Positions 1-7,669 of a stretch of DNA of 12,590 nucleotides are shown in pieces. Source of the DNA: Rickettsiales bacterium (lineage in GTDB: Bacteria; Pseudomonadota; Alphaproteobacteria; Rickettsiales; UBA1997); NCBI GenBank assembly GCA_031255235.1, contig JAIRSX010000105.1:1-12590 (forward strand). The letters run 5' to 3'. Every line of letters begins with the position of its first letter. Position 1 is the first letter of the stretch. A model generated the notes under the pieces. The model worked only from the letters and a program-made list of their open reading frames with translations, searched no databases and was not told the DNA's origin. Made by a program: the position numbers and the translations under genes.

Positions 1-717
1 CTATATTGTGATTTCAGTGGATGTATGGATATCTGTATTGGAAGTGCAGAGTTATTTGGTATCAAACTAAATGAAAATTTTAATACTCCATATTTTTCTG
101 AAAACATACAAGAATTCTGGCAAAGATGGCATATCAGTTTAAATAGATGGTTTATTAACTATATTTATATTCCACTTGGAGGAAGTAGGAAAAGCGAGTT
201 TACAAAATATATAAACATTTTAATTATATTTTTTATCAGTGGATTATGGCATGGAGCGAGTTACAACTTTATTATATGGGGTTTATTGAATGGAATTGCA
301 ATAATTATTTATAATTTATGGAAAAAAATAAACATTAAAATAAGTAAATTCACATCTATTTTACTAACCTTTATTTTTGTGAACTTAAGTTGGATATTTT
401 TTAAAACGACTAGTTTTTCTAAAGCGATATTAATGTTAAAAAACCTAACTGACAGTAATAATTTCAGATTTACTTTTGGAAAAAATGGCATAAGTAAACT
501 GATTGGTGGAGAGAAAGAGTTATATGTCGCTATTGTAGGAATCGTATTGGTATGGATAGTTGATGTATGTGGAGGTATAAATAATGTTAGAGGAAAGGTT
601 GGAGAACGGAACATTGTTACTAGATGGTTATGTTATTATTTTATCATATTTTCTATCATTATATTTGGAATTTATGGTGATTTAAAAGCAAGTGATTTTA
701 TTTATGGAGCGTTTTAA
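1..717 (+). CDS. MBOAT-family O-acyltransferase (AlgI/DltB-like), 3' part only
   Basis: The reading frame is open from base 1, so the start lies outside the window and 238 residues are visible. The ATG at 25 is internal: the codons before it (L-Y-C-D-F-S-G-C) belong to the conserved YxDFSGxxD block of AlgI-type MBOAT proteins. The invariant segment EFWQRWHISLNRW follows, with its histidine at visible residue 44, then YIPLGGSRK, then GLWHGA with the putative catalytic histidine at residue 84. Hydrophobic stretches near residues 70-104, 116-130, 174-190 and 208-226 fit a multi-pass inner-membrane protein. Family members move acyl groups, usually acetyl, across the membrane for attachment to alginate, peptidoglycan, teichoic acid or other glycans, and need an SGNH partner, which is the next gene. 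The family call is secure; the acceptor glycan is unknown. The final codons overlap the next start as TAATG. Confidence 0.93.
   Translation, partial: LYCDFSGCMDICIGSAELFGIKLNENFNTPYFSENIQEFWQRWHISLNRWFINYIYIPLGGSRKSEFTKYINILIIFFISGLWHGASYNFIIWGLLNGIAIIIYNLWKKINIKISKFTSILLTFIFVNLSWIFFKTTSFSKAILMLKNLTDSNNFRFTFGKNGISKLIGGEKELYVAIVGIVLVWIVDVCGGINNVRGKVGERNIVTRWLCYYFIIFSIIIFGIYGDLKASDFIYGAF
706..709 (+). promoter_or_regulatory. Ribosome binding site of the SGNH partner gene
   Basis: GGAG lies seven bases before the ATG at 717, inside the end of the MBOAT gene. It is one of the few good Shine-Dalgarno matches in this window and supports the start at 717 and tight co-translation of the two genes. 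Confidence 0.6.
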
Positions 718-1700
718 TGAGAGTTGTTCTAAAAGTTTTTTGTTTTATAGATGTTTTTGTTATTTTGTTGTTTCAAACAAATAGAATTGATTTAAGGTTT
801 CCAAATTGGAAAACAAACAATTTCCAAACTTTGTATAAACAGGATAAATTGGATGTTATCACAATTGGAACAAGTCATATTATAACCAGTTTTATTCCAT
901 CATTACTTTATAAGGAATTCGGTTTAACTTCTTACAATCTTGGTATGGAACAACAACCAGCAAGTGCTTTATATTATACCTTGATTGAGGCAGTTAAAAA
1001 ACAGCCACAAGCAGTATATATTATTGATGTTTTTTCCTTTTTCCTTATGAGAAATTATTCAAATAATTTTATTTATAATAACTTTGGAGAAATGGATAGT
1101 AGTCTAAATAAGTTGAAGGCAATAAAACATTATAGTCATAACGAAAGGATAAACTATCCTCAAAGTTTAAAATACATATTTCCAATTTTCAAAACTCATA
1201 GTAATTTATTTAAAAAGATAAGAAAGAAATGCGGAGAAGATGACATGTGGTGTAGACAGACAATTTTTAATGATTATTATAAGGGTTATGTAAGAACAAA
1301 TGATCCTATCCCACCTAATGTTTATGGTATAAATGATGAGTCAAGAGGAGAATTAGTATGGCATGGTAGAAAATATTTAGAAAAAACAATAAAATTTGCA
1401 AAAGATAAAAATATTAAAATTTTTTTAATAAAAACGCCGGATTCAAATTGCAAAGATTGCAAAAGATTTGTAAACACTATAGAAGATATAGCAAAAGAAA
1501 ATGGCATACCATTCGCTGATTATAATAAATTTATTGAGGGAAGGGGACACATACATTATTCAGGTGCAAAGGATCATACAATATTAATTGGTAAAGACTT
1601 AATAAAGTTTTTCAATGTAAAAGTTTCAAAACCAACTGAAGATTGGGATGGACAATTAAAAGTTTTTGAAGAATTGGAAGAAAGATTTGGTAAAAATTGA
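717..1700 (+). CDS. SGNH/GDSL-like acyltransferase partner of MBOAT (AlgJ/DltD/PatB-like)
   Basis: A 327-residue protein with one N-terminal hydrophobic segment (residues about 4-20), consistent with a membrane anchor or uncleaved signal and an extracytoplasmic body. The segment DVITIGTSH places a nucleophile-like serine at residue 53, matching the G-x-S-H block of DltD/AlgJ-like SGNH proteins. Near the C-terminus, GHIHYSGA (His278, His280) resembles the HLNxxGA block carrying the catalytic histidine; which histidine acts, and the usual aspartate just before it, are unclear. The ATG overlaps the MBOAT stop by one base, as expected for partners of one complex: the MBOAT passes the acyl group across the membrane and the SGNH protein transfers it to the glycan. 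The overall sequence is divergent, so the family call rests on these two motifs and the context. Confidence 0.75.
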   Translation: MRVVLKVFCFIDVFVILLFQTNRIDLRFPNWKTNNFQTLYKQDKLDVITIGTSHIITSFIPSLLYKEFGLTSYNLGMEQQPASALYYTLIEAVKKQPQAVYIIDVFSFFLMRNYSNNFIYNNFGEMDSSLNKLKAIKHYSHNERINYPQSLKYIFPIFKTHSNLFKKIRKKCGEDDMWCRQTIFNDYYKGYVRTNDPIPPNVYGINDESRGELVWHGRKYLEKTIKFAKDKNIKIFLIKTPDSNCKDCKRFVNTIEDIAKENGIPFADYNKFIEGRGHIHYSGAKDHTILIGKDLIKFFNVKVSKPTEDWDGQLKVFEELEERFGKN

Positions 1701-1705
1701 ATTTA

Positions 1706-1740
1706 TAAAAGAATACAATCTAATCTTTAAAAGAATACAA
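1706..1740 (+). repeat. Short direct repeat between convergent genes
   Basis: The 13-mer TAAAAGAATACAA occurs at 1706-1718 and again at 1728-1740, a 22-base period, in the 49-base gap between the convergent SGNH and glycosyltransferase genes. No hairpin with a T-run is visible there, so I do not call a terminator. The repeat may be chance in AT-rich DNA. Confidence 0.4.
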
Positions 1741-1749
1741 CCATATTTT

Positions 1750-2655
1750 TTAATAGATTTTTACATTTCTCCAATCATTACTCTCATGATCCCACTTATA
1801 TCTCCATTCTTTTTCTTTCTTTTCTTGACTGTGTATTCTGTCTTTATCGGGTGGAACAAGAATTATTTTTTGTGGATATTGACACAAACTGGATGCCAAT
1901 ATACCAAATCCACCCTGTGTAATGATAAAATGTTGACAATTTCTCATAAGTTCAAGTTCAAAATATCCTTGTTCATCTTGGTTTAAATTTACATAATCAA
2001 AAGTACCTCCTATATCTTTTTCTATGCTTGTCAATCTATTCTTGACAATATCCATTGAATTGGAAAATATAAAAAAGGTTACATTATTAACATTATTGGC
2101 ATTAAGTTTGTTTCTCATTCTGATCAACGACTTTCTGATATAGGAAAGAGATAACAAAATATTGCCAGGTCTTAGATCATCTCCCATTCTAATATGAACA
2201 CATACGGAATTATTTGTTGATTTTATTTGAGAGAGTTTTTGTGATACAAGAGGAGGAAGAGGAATGGAAAGATTGAAGTGTTCTGCAAAATCTTTGGGGA
2301 TATCAAAGGTCATAGATAAATGACTGAATAAAAAGGGAGGAATAAAATTGCCAAGACATTTCACGGAATTTATTTTCTGAAAAAAACTATCCTCATATAT
2401 TTGTACTAACTCTTTTGGTAACTCTATTTTTTTAAGTGGAATGATATTAAACAAATCTTTATACTGTTCCATGATGTTTGCTCCATGTGCTGCATCTGAT
2501 AGATAGTAGTAATAACTATATTTGTCACCATATTTTCTATAGATTTCCAGAGCAGTTTTTAAAAAACGAATTTGGTCTCCTAATCCGTGTCCTATCTTAA
2601 AAATAAAAGAATTCATATAATTAATGGTAGGTATTTTAATATTTGTTTGTCTCAA
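1750..2655 (-). CDS. GT11-like glycosyltransferase (fucosyltransferase superfamily), catalytic part of a phase-variable gene
   Basis: Numbering is from the TTG at 2655 (301 residues). GHGLGDQ at residues 22-28 corresponds to the GGLGNQ nucleotide-binding loop of alpha-1,2-fucosyltransferases (GT11). VHIRMGDD (His154, Arg156, Asp159) is the HxRxGD motif shared by GT11, GT23, GT65, GT68 and related families. ELELMRNCQHFIIT (from residue 233) matches the LMSxCxHxIIAN segment, but the usual NSxFSWW is replaced by TQGGFGILAS, so donor and acceptor are uncertain. The 2655 start is probably artificial. The frame stays open back through the dinucleotide repeat to 2928 without any ATG, GTG or TTG, and that extension reads like protein, including a basic-flanked LFGFVPVFIKK segment resembling short motifs seen in bacterial glycosyltransferases. 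The natural start is probably the ATG at 2990 (or 2935), giving about 412 (or 395) residues when in frame. An internal ATG at 2616 could yield a short catalytic-only protein. Expected role: cytoplasmic addition of a sugar to a surface glycan precursor. Confidence 0.8.
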   Translation of the reverse strand: MRQTNIKIPTINYMNSFIFKIGHGLGDQIRFLKTALEIYRKYGDKYSYYYYLSDAAHGANIMEQYKDLFNIIPLKKIELPKELVQIYEDSFFQKINSVKCLGNFIPPFLFSHLSMTFDIPKDFAEHFNLSIPLPPLVSQKLSQIKSTNNSVCVHIRMGDDLRPGNILLSLSYIRKSLIRMRNKLNANNVNNVTFFIFSNSMDIVKNRLTSIEKDIGGTFDYVNLNQDEQGYFELELMRNCQHFIITQGGFGILASSLCQYPQKIILVPPDKDRIHSQEKKEKEWRYKWDHESNDWRNVKIY

Positions 2656-2792
2656 TTCCTGTAGTCTATTATAAAAGTTGTTTTGAGAAATGGTATAGGT
2701 AAAATCATGGCTAACAATTGGTCTTTTTTTAATGAAAACGGGAACAAACCCAAATAAAAGGTAACAAATCTTATTAAACCTAACCTCTTTTA

Positions 2793-2990
<198 letters not shown>

Positions 2991-3015
2991 ATTACCTTAC
3001 TTTAACTTGTTGCCC

Positions 3016-3032
3016 TAGATTAGGATAATCTA
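3016..3032. promoter_or_regulatory. Operator-like palindrome upstream of the phase-variable gene
   Basis: TAGATTA (3016-3022) and TAATCTA (3026-3032) are perfect 7-base inverted arms around GGA. The right arm overlaps the candidate -10 element on the minus strand, 26 bases before the ATG at 2990, a typical place for a repressor site. The symmetry is seen directly; protein binding is inference, and a small RNA hairpin in the 5' leader is the alternative. Confidence 0.35.
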
Positions 3033-3055
3033 TCCAAAAAAACAAAAAAATCCAA
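3027..3055 (-). promoter_or_regulatory. Candidate sigma-70-type promoter of the glycosyltransferase
   Basis: On the minus strand TTGGAT (3055-3050) and TAGATT (3032-3027) are separated by exactly 17 bases, mostly T-runs. Each hexamer matches consensus at four of six positions. It lies between the end of the acidic protein gene and the ATG at 2990, so the glycosyltransferase need not depend on read-through from tpiA. AT-rich DNA gives many such matches by chance. Confidence 0.3.
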
Positions 3056-3123
3056 TACAGAACCCAACCGTCAATTATTCCTTTCTCAGAACAGTAAGAA
3101 ATAAAAATCGTAAAGGGAGTTAC

Positions 3124-3567
3124 TCAATATCTTACTTTTGATTTATTGTTCGTAATATTTTTTAATCTTTCTACAGACAGTCCCCTATCATTTGATATAT
3201 TTTTTTGTTTGAGTTTTGAGATAATCTCCTCGAGAGGAATATTTTCAATGTCAATTGCACTCTTTGTATTATCAGACAAAATCCCTTTTATTGAATCCCT
3301 TAATTCTTTATCCTTGTCCCTATCACTTATTCCATCATCGTCATCGCCGTCACTATCACCATCACTACTGTCACTGTCATCGCTATCATTATCACTTTCT
3401 TCATCTTCATTGGTATCTTGTTGTTCTATCTCTTCCAGGTCTCCTATTTCCTCAGTCTCTTCAATCTCTTCTACATCATCAATTTCCTCCATTTCTTCCA
3501 ATATCTCATCGACCTGATCTAAAACATCAGGAAAAACTCTACTTCTTCTAGTATTGGGACCTTCCAT
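3124..3567 (-). CDS. Hypothetical highly acidic low-complexity protein (147 aa)
   Basis: I do not recognise a family. The ATG at 3567 directly abuts the tpiA stop (TAA then ATG), so it is probably translated by termination-reinitiation; no Shine-Dalgarno sequence is visible. Residues 14-79 contain 37 Asp or Glu among 66. They split into two zones. In residues about 21-50, single hydrophobic residues alternate with acidic pairs at a strict spacing of three. In residues about 57-79, Ser-Asp/Gly-Asp repeats end in DDDDG. The last 65 residues are of ordinary composition with two predicted helical segments (around IENIPLEEIISKLKQK and SVERLKNITNNK). No signal peptide or membrane segment is seen, so it should be cytoplasmic. 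Possible roles such as nucleic-acid mimicry, metal binding or a chaperone-like tail are guesses. The plus-strand frames here are shadows of the repetitive codons. Confidence 0.65.
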   Translation of the reverse strand: MEGPNTRRSRVFPDVLDQVDEILEEMEEIDDVEEIEETEEIGDLEEIEQQDTNEDEESDNDSDDSDSSDGDSDGDDDDGISDRDKDKELRDSIKGILSDNTKSAIDIENIPLEEIISKLKQKNISNDRGLSVERLKNITNNKSKVRY

Positions 3568-4320
3568 TTAACAAATGGATTTGATAATATCAAAGAAATC
3601 AATACCCTTCATACTTGCCCCACCAACCAAAACACCATCAACTGACTTCAAAGATAAGATATCTTTGGCATTGCTTCCTTTTACCGAACCACCATATAAA
3701 ACATTGACACTGCCTCCTAAAATGGATTTGATATGGGCACAAACCTCCTCAATCTCGTCAGCAATTGGGACTTTACCTGTACCAATTGCCCAAACCGGCT
3801 CATACGCCAAAATAAATTTTGACGAGTCCAAATCTTTAGTGGCAGTTAGCACTTGCTTTTCAATTACCGAAATATATTTGTTTTCTTCCCTAGTCTTTAG
3901 ATCTTCACCAACACAAACAATCGGAATTATACTATGATTTATAGCATTTGCTGATTTTTGTTGAATCAGCTCATCTGTTTCATATTGATATTGTCGTCTT
4001 TCACTATGACCTGTAAGAGTGTACTTACAACTGATTTCATTTAAAAATAAAGGACTTGTATTTCCGGTGAAAGCGCCTTTTGTATCTTGATGTATATCCT
4101 CTGCACCAATATTCACTTTGAATGACTTTGTTCCTTCATTATACTTATTTGCTACTGAAATGGCATATTCTATATAGATGTCCGGAACACAAATCAAAAT
4201 ATCAATTTTTTCCTTAACACTATCTTCATATTTTATCGCCTCATTTCCAAAATCAACAAACCATTGGTCTATCATAGACTTAGAACCATTCATTTTCCAA
4301 TTACCAGAGATTATAGCCAT
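3568..4320 (-). CDS. tpiA: Triosephosphate isomerase
   Basis: Interconverts dihydroxyacetone phosphate and glyceraldehyde 3-phosphate in glycolysis and gluconeogenesis; cytoplasmic TIM barrel, normally a dimer. All hallmark segments are present, numbered from the ATG at 4320 (250 residues): GNWKMNG with Asn7 and Lys9, GHSERR with the electrophilic His105, AYEPVWAIGTG with the catalytic base Glu174 and mobile loop 6, and the phosphate-binding YGGSV and VLVGGAS. Length matches the family. I chose the ATG at 4320 over an in-frame TTG at 4332 because it places the GNWKMN block at the usual distance from the N-terminus; a weak TAGG lies just upstream. The gene is divergent from adhE, and the acidic protein gene follows without a gap. 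Confidence 0.96.
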   Translation of the reverse strand: MAIISGNWKMNGSKSMIDQWFVDFGNEAIKYEDSVKEKIDILICVPDIYIEYAISVANKYNEGTKSFKVNIGAEDIHQDTKGAFTGNTSPLFLNEISCKYTLTGHSERRQYQYETDELIQQKSANAINHSIIPIVCVGEDLKTREENKYISVIEKQVLTATKDLDSSKFILAYEPVWAIGTGKVPIADEIEEVCAHIKSILGGSVNVLYGGSVKGSNAKDILSLKSVDGVLVGGASMKGIDFFDIIKSIC

Positions 4321-4372
4321 ACCTAAAATCAATTCATTATAATAGTGAGATATAATATATACTTCATAAAAG

Positions 4373-4407
4373 ACAAATTAAATAACAAATGGAATAAATT
4401 AATTTGT
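4373..4407. promoter_or_regulatory. Inverted repeat in the tpiA-adhE divergent intergenic region
   Basis: ACAAATTAA (4373-4381) and TTAATTTGT (4399-4407) are perfect 9-base inverted arms separated by 17 bases, in the 134-base region that must hold both divergent promoters. TATAAT-like hexamers occur nearby (4351-4356 plus strand, 4341-4336 minus strand) but without convincing -35 partners. The arms do not resemble the Rex or FNR consensus as I know them. It may be a regulator site for the fermentation gene or chance in AT-rich DNA. Confidence 0.3.
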
Positions 4408-4454
4408 ATTATGTAAGAAATTATTTACCCTGTAGTAGGTAATTTGCTGGAATT

Positions 4455-7109
4455 ATGACGAAAGAAAAGACTATTATTGTAAATTCTCTTGAGACACTTG
4501 ACGAGAGATTGAAACAGGTGAGTGAAGCACAAAAGAAATATGCTACTTTCACACAGGAACAAGTTGATGCTATTTTTAGACGAACTGCCCTTTTGGCAAA
4601 TGTTCATAGAATTCCATTGGCAAAAATGGCAGCGGAAGAAACTGGTATGGGTATAGTGGAAGACAAAATTATCAAGAATCATTTTGCGGCAGAATATATT
4701 TACAACAAATATAAGAATGAGAAAACTTGCGGTATAATAGAAGAAGATTGGACTCACGGTATGCTTAAAATTGCTGATCCTATAGGTATTATTGCCTGTG
4801 TTGTTCCTACAACTAATCCAACTTCGACAGCAATTTTTAAATGTTTAATTGCTCTAAAAACAAGAAATGCAATGGTGTTTTCTCCGCATCCAAGAGCAAA
4901 AAAAAGCACTATTGAAGCATTAAAAGTCATGGTTGAAGCAGCAAAAAAGGCAGGTGCTCCTGATAATTTAATTGCTTGGGTCGATGATCCTACTATTGAA
5001 CTTTCAGGTGCATTGATGAATCATCCATTAGTTGATACAATTTTAGCAACAGGTGGTCCTGGAATGGTCAAGGCAGCTTATAGTTGTGGAAAACCAGCAA
5101 TTGGTGTTGGAGCAGGTAATAGTCCAGCAGTTATTGATGAAAAGGCAGATATTTTGATGGCAGTGTCTTCAATCATACAATCAAAAACATTTGATAATGG
5201 AATGATTTGTGCCAGTGAGCAATCAGTTGTAATTGTAGAATCTAAGTACAAAGAAGTTAAAGATGAGTTTATAAAAAGAGGTTGTTACTTTCTGAAGGAA
5301 AACGAAAAACCACTTTTGGCAAAATTTATGTTCCCTAATGGAACTACTTTAAATGCAAACATGGTAGGACAATCTGCCTTCACTATTGCTGAAAGGGCTG
5401 GGTTTAAAGTACCTGAAAAAACAAAAATCCTAATTGCTGAGGCAGATAAAGTTGATGACGATGGACCATTCACAAAAGAAAAGTTATCTCCAATTCTTGG
5501 CTTCTTCAAAGCAAAAGATTTTAATGATGCTGTAGAAAAAGCATATACATTAGTTAATCATGGTGGTGCTGGACATACTTCAATTCTATACACCGATCAG
5601 TCACAACAAGATAGAATTAAATTCTTTGGTGAAAAAATGGATACCGGTAGAATTTTAATAAATACGCCATCTTCTTTTGGTGGTATTGGTGATTTGTATA
5701 ATTTCAGACTTGAACCTTCTTTAACTTTAGGTTGTGGTTCATGGGGTAAAAATTCAGTATCTGGGAATGTTGGTATTCATAATTTAATTAACATTAAATC
5801 TGTTGCTATGAGAGAAGAAAATATGTTGTGGTTTAAAGTTCCACCTAAAATTTACTTTAAAAAAGGTTGCACTAAATTCGCAGTCGCCGAAGCGGCACAA
5901 GACAAAAAACGAGCATTGATTGTTACTGAGCAAATTTATATTGATTTAGGAAAATTGGATCCTATTATCAAAACTCTACAGGAAGCAAACACTCAGTTCC
6001 AAATATTTAGTGGAGTTCAACCAGATCCTAAACTTTCAATGGTAAAGGGCGCCATGAATCAAGTTAATTCCTTTAAACCAGATTTGATTATCGCGCTTGG
6101 TGGCGGAAGTGCTTTAGATACAGCAAAACTTATATGGTTCTTTTATGAACAACCTGATGCTGATTTTAAAGACGTTGCAATGCGATTCATGGATATTAGA
6201 AAGCGAATTTTCACTTTACCACAACTTGGTAAACTTGCTGACTTAGTATGTATTCCTACAACTTCTGGAACTGGTAGTGAAGTTACACCTTTCACAGTTA
6301 TTACTGATGATGAAACCTCTATAAAATACCCATTGGCAGATTATATATTCACTCCTACAATGGCGATAATTGATCCAGACCATGTTATGACAATGCCTAA
6401 ATTTATCGCATCCGCCTCTGGTATTGACGCCATTACTCATAACTTAGAAGCATATATTTCGACCATGGCATCACCATTTACAGATGCTATCGCAATAGAA
6501 TCTTTACGTTTGCTTTTTAAATATTTGCCAAGTGCCGTAAATGACAAAGACGAGTTTGCTTGCGAACAAATACATTATGCCGCAACAATGGCTGGTATAT
6601 CATTCTCAAACGCTTTCTTAGGTATTTGTCACTCATTGGCTCATAAGATGGGCGGACATCTGCATATTCCACATGGATTTGCTAATGCTTATTTAATTTC
6701 GCAAGTTGTTAGGTTTAATAGTAGTGAAACACCAACAAAACAAGCAGCATTTGCCCAATACAAATATCCATTTGCAAAACAAAAATATGCAAATTTGAGT
6801 GATATTCTTGGATTTGGTGGCAAAAATGATGATGAGAAAATTGATAACCTAATAAATGCCATTGAAAAGTTAAAAAAAGACATTGGTATTGCTTCAAGTA
6901 TTAAATCTGCTACAAGATTTGATAAGGCTTTGAATAAGGAAGTTTCAATTGTAACGGAAAAACAATTTAATGATTTTTTAAAGGCTGGCGCAGCAGAAGA
7001 AGCATTTGATGACCAATGTACTGGAGCAAACCCGCGATATCCTTTAATAAAGGAATTAGAAGAATTATATAAGCTTGCTTGGGAAGGAAAGACAAAATTT
7101 GAAATATAG
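4455..7109 (+). CDS. adhE: Bifunctional acetaldehyde-CoA/alcohol dehydrogenase
   Basis: Reduces acetyl-CoA to acetaldehyde and then ethanol, using two NADH, and regenerates NAD+ in fermentation. At 884 residues it is full length and has both domains. Residues about 1-440 are a CoA-acylating aldehyde dehydrogenase with VPTTNPTST, the nucleotide-binding GVGAGNSPAVID and catalytic Cys252 in GMICASEQS. Residues about 455-870 are an iron-dependent alcohol dehydrogenase with GGGSALDTAK, TTSGTGSEVTPF and the metal ligands Asp658 and His662 (GIDAITH), His726 (CHSLAHK) and His740 (HIPHG). Both active sites look intact. Such proteins usually assemble into long helical filaments (spirosomes). The ATG has only a weak GGA nearby. 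The gene is monocistronic: it is divergent from tpiA and followed by an intrinsic terminator. Its presence indicates an anaerobic or microaerobic, fermentative lifestyle. Confidence 0.97.
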   Translation: MTKEKTIIVNSLETLDERLKQVSEAQKKYATFTQEQVDAIFRRTALLANVHRIPLAKMAAEETGMGIVEDKIIKNHFAAEYIYNKYKNEKTCGIIEEDWTHGMLKIADPIGIIACVVPTTNPTSTAIFKCLIALKTRNAMVFSPHPRAKKSTIEALKVMVEAAKKAGAPDNLIAWVDDPTIELSGALMNHPLVDTILATGGPGMVKAAYSCGKPAIGVGAGNSPAVIDEKADILMAVSSIIQSKTFDNGMICASEQSVVIVESKYKEVKDEFIKRGCYFLKENEKPLLAKFMFPNGTTLNANMVGQSAFTIAERAGFKVPEKTKILIAEADKVDDDGPFTKEKLSPILGFFKAKDFNDAVEKAYTLVNHGGAGHTSILYTDQSQQDRIKFFGEKMDTGRILINTPSSFGGIGDLYNFRLEPSLTLGCGSWGKNSVSGNVGIHNLINIKSVAMREENMLWFKVPPKIYFKKGCTKFAVAEAAQDKKRALIVTEQIYIDLGKLDPIIKTLQEANTQFQIFSGVQPDPKLSMVKGAMNQVNSFKPDLIIALGGGSALDTAKLIWFFYEQPDADFKDVAMRFMDIRKRIFTLPQLGKLADLVCIPTTSGTGSEVTPFTVITDDETSIKYPLADYIFTPTMAIIDPDHVMTMPKFIASASGIDAITHNLEAYISTMASPFTDAIAIESLRLLFKYLPSAVNDKDEFACEQIHYAATMAGISFSNAFLGICHSLAHKMGGHLHIPHGFANAYLISQVVRFNSSETPTKQAAFAQYKYPFAKQKYANLSDILGFGGKNDDEKIDNLINAIEKLKKDIGIASSIKSATRFDKALNKEVSIVTEKQFNDFLKAGAAEEAFDDQCTGANPRYPLIKELEELYKLAWEGKTKFEI

Positions 7110-7133
7110 AATTTGATAGGATGACAGGTATTT

Positions 7134-7164
7134 GACAGAGTGTTTTTCACTCTGTCTTTTTTTT
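7134..7164 (+). terminator. Rho-independent terminator of adhE
   Basis: A perfect 9-base-pair stem (GACAGAGTG, 7134-7142; CACTCTGTC, 7148-7156) with a TTTTT loop is followed by eight T residues (7157-7164), 24 bases after the adhE stop. The T-run overlaps the aroK stop codon on the other strand. Read from the minus strand the hairpin lacks a U-tract, so it is a good terminator only for adhE. Confidence 0.93.
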
Positions 7165-7669
7165 AAATCTGTTCCTTTATGATTTCATAAATCTTTTCTA
7201 CACTTTTATCGGCGGAAATGGTAACATCCGCCAATTCGTAAAATTTCTTTCTGCTTTCAAAAAGTTTTCTTGTTTCATTCTGCCAATTTTCTTTTTGTAA
7301 GATTGGACGATTTTTTCTCTCATCTTCTAATGAAAGTCGTTCAAGTAAAATTTCAAAAGGTATTTTTAAATAAATTGTCTTAACTCTATTTTTCAATAAC
7401 TGTCTGTTTTTTTCTTGTACAAAAGCACCACCACCCAAATCTAATATAAAATTATCTCCATTATTTTCTATGATATTTTTTATTGTCTCATATTCCAAAT
7501 CCCTAAAGTATTGCTCACCATATTTTGCAAAAATATCTTTGATTTTTAAATTAGTTCCTAACTCAATCTCAAGATCAGACGAGATAATTTTAAAGCCATC
7601 TTTTTTCGCTATGAAATTTGATATCGTAGTCTTTCCGACACCCATAAAGCCAACAAAAGCAATAATCAT
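7163..7669 (-). CDS. aroK: Shikimate kinase
   Basis: Phosphorylates shikimate at the 3-hydroxyl with ATP, the fifth step of the chorismate pathway to aromatic amino acids. The 168-residue length is typical. Visible motifs are Walker A GFMGVGKTT (residues 7-15), the shikimate-binding Asp32, Arg56 in FRDLE, the GGG loop (79-81), lid RKNRP with Arg121, and Arg140 in SRKKFY. One oddity: the usual DxD (DSD or DTD) is SSD here, so the first, Mg-associated aspartate is Ser30, whereas the substrate-binding second aspartate is kept. The ATG overlaps the gyrA stop as ATGA, so translation is probably coupled to gyrA. In many proteobacteria aroK is paired with aroB; no aroB is visible here, though the window ends of this operon are fixed by adhE. 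Confidence 0.92.
   Translation of the reverse strand: MIIAFVGFMGVGKTTISNFIAKKDGFKIISSDLEIELGTNLKIKDIFAKYGEQYFRDLEYETIKNIIENNGDNFILDLGGGAFVQEKNRQLLKNRVKTIYLKIPFEILLERLSLEDERKNRPILQKENWQNETRKLFESRKKFYELADVTISADKSVEKIYEIIKEQI

Noticed and set aside
1666..1986. Plus-strand frame of 106 codons across the convergent gene junction
   Set aside because: It overlaps the ends of two better-supported genes and has no recognisable features or ribosome binding site.
3146..3551. Plus-strand Ser/Leu-rich and His/Tyr-rich open frames opposite the acidic gene
   Set aside because: They are the complements of the repetitive GAN/TCN codons; composition is pure low complexity, and the minus-strand frame abuts tpiA and has a normal C-terminal part.
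4321..4332. TTG at 4332 as the tpiA start
   Set aside because: The ATG at 4320 gives the usual distance to GNWKMN, and the TTG has no ribosome binding site.
6689..7150. Minus-strand frame of 153 codons within the 3' end of adhE
   Set aside because: It is the shadow of the alcohol dehydrogenase domain, whose metal ligands are all intact on the plus strand.
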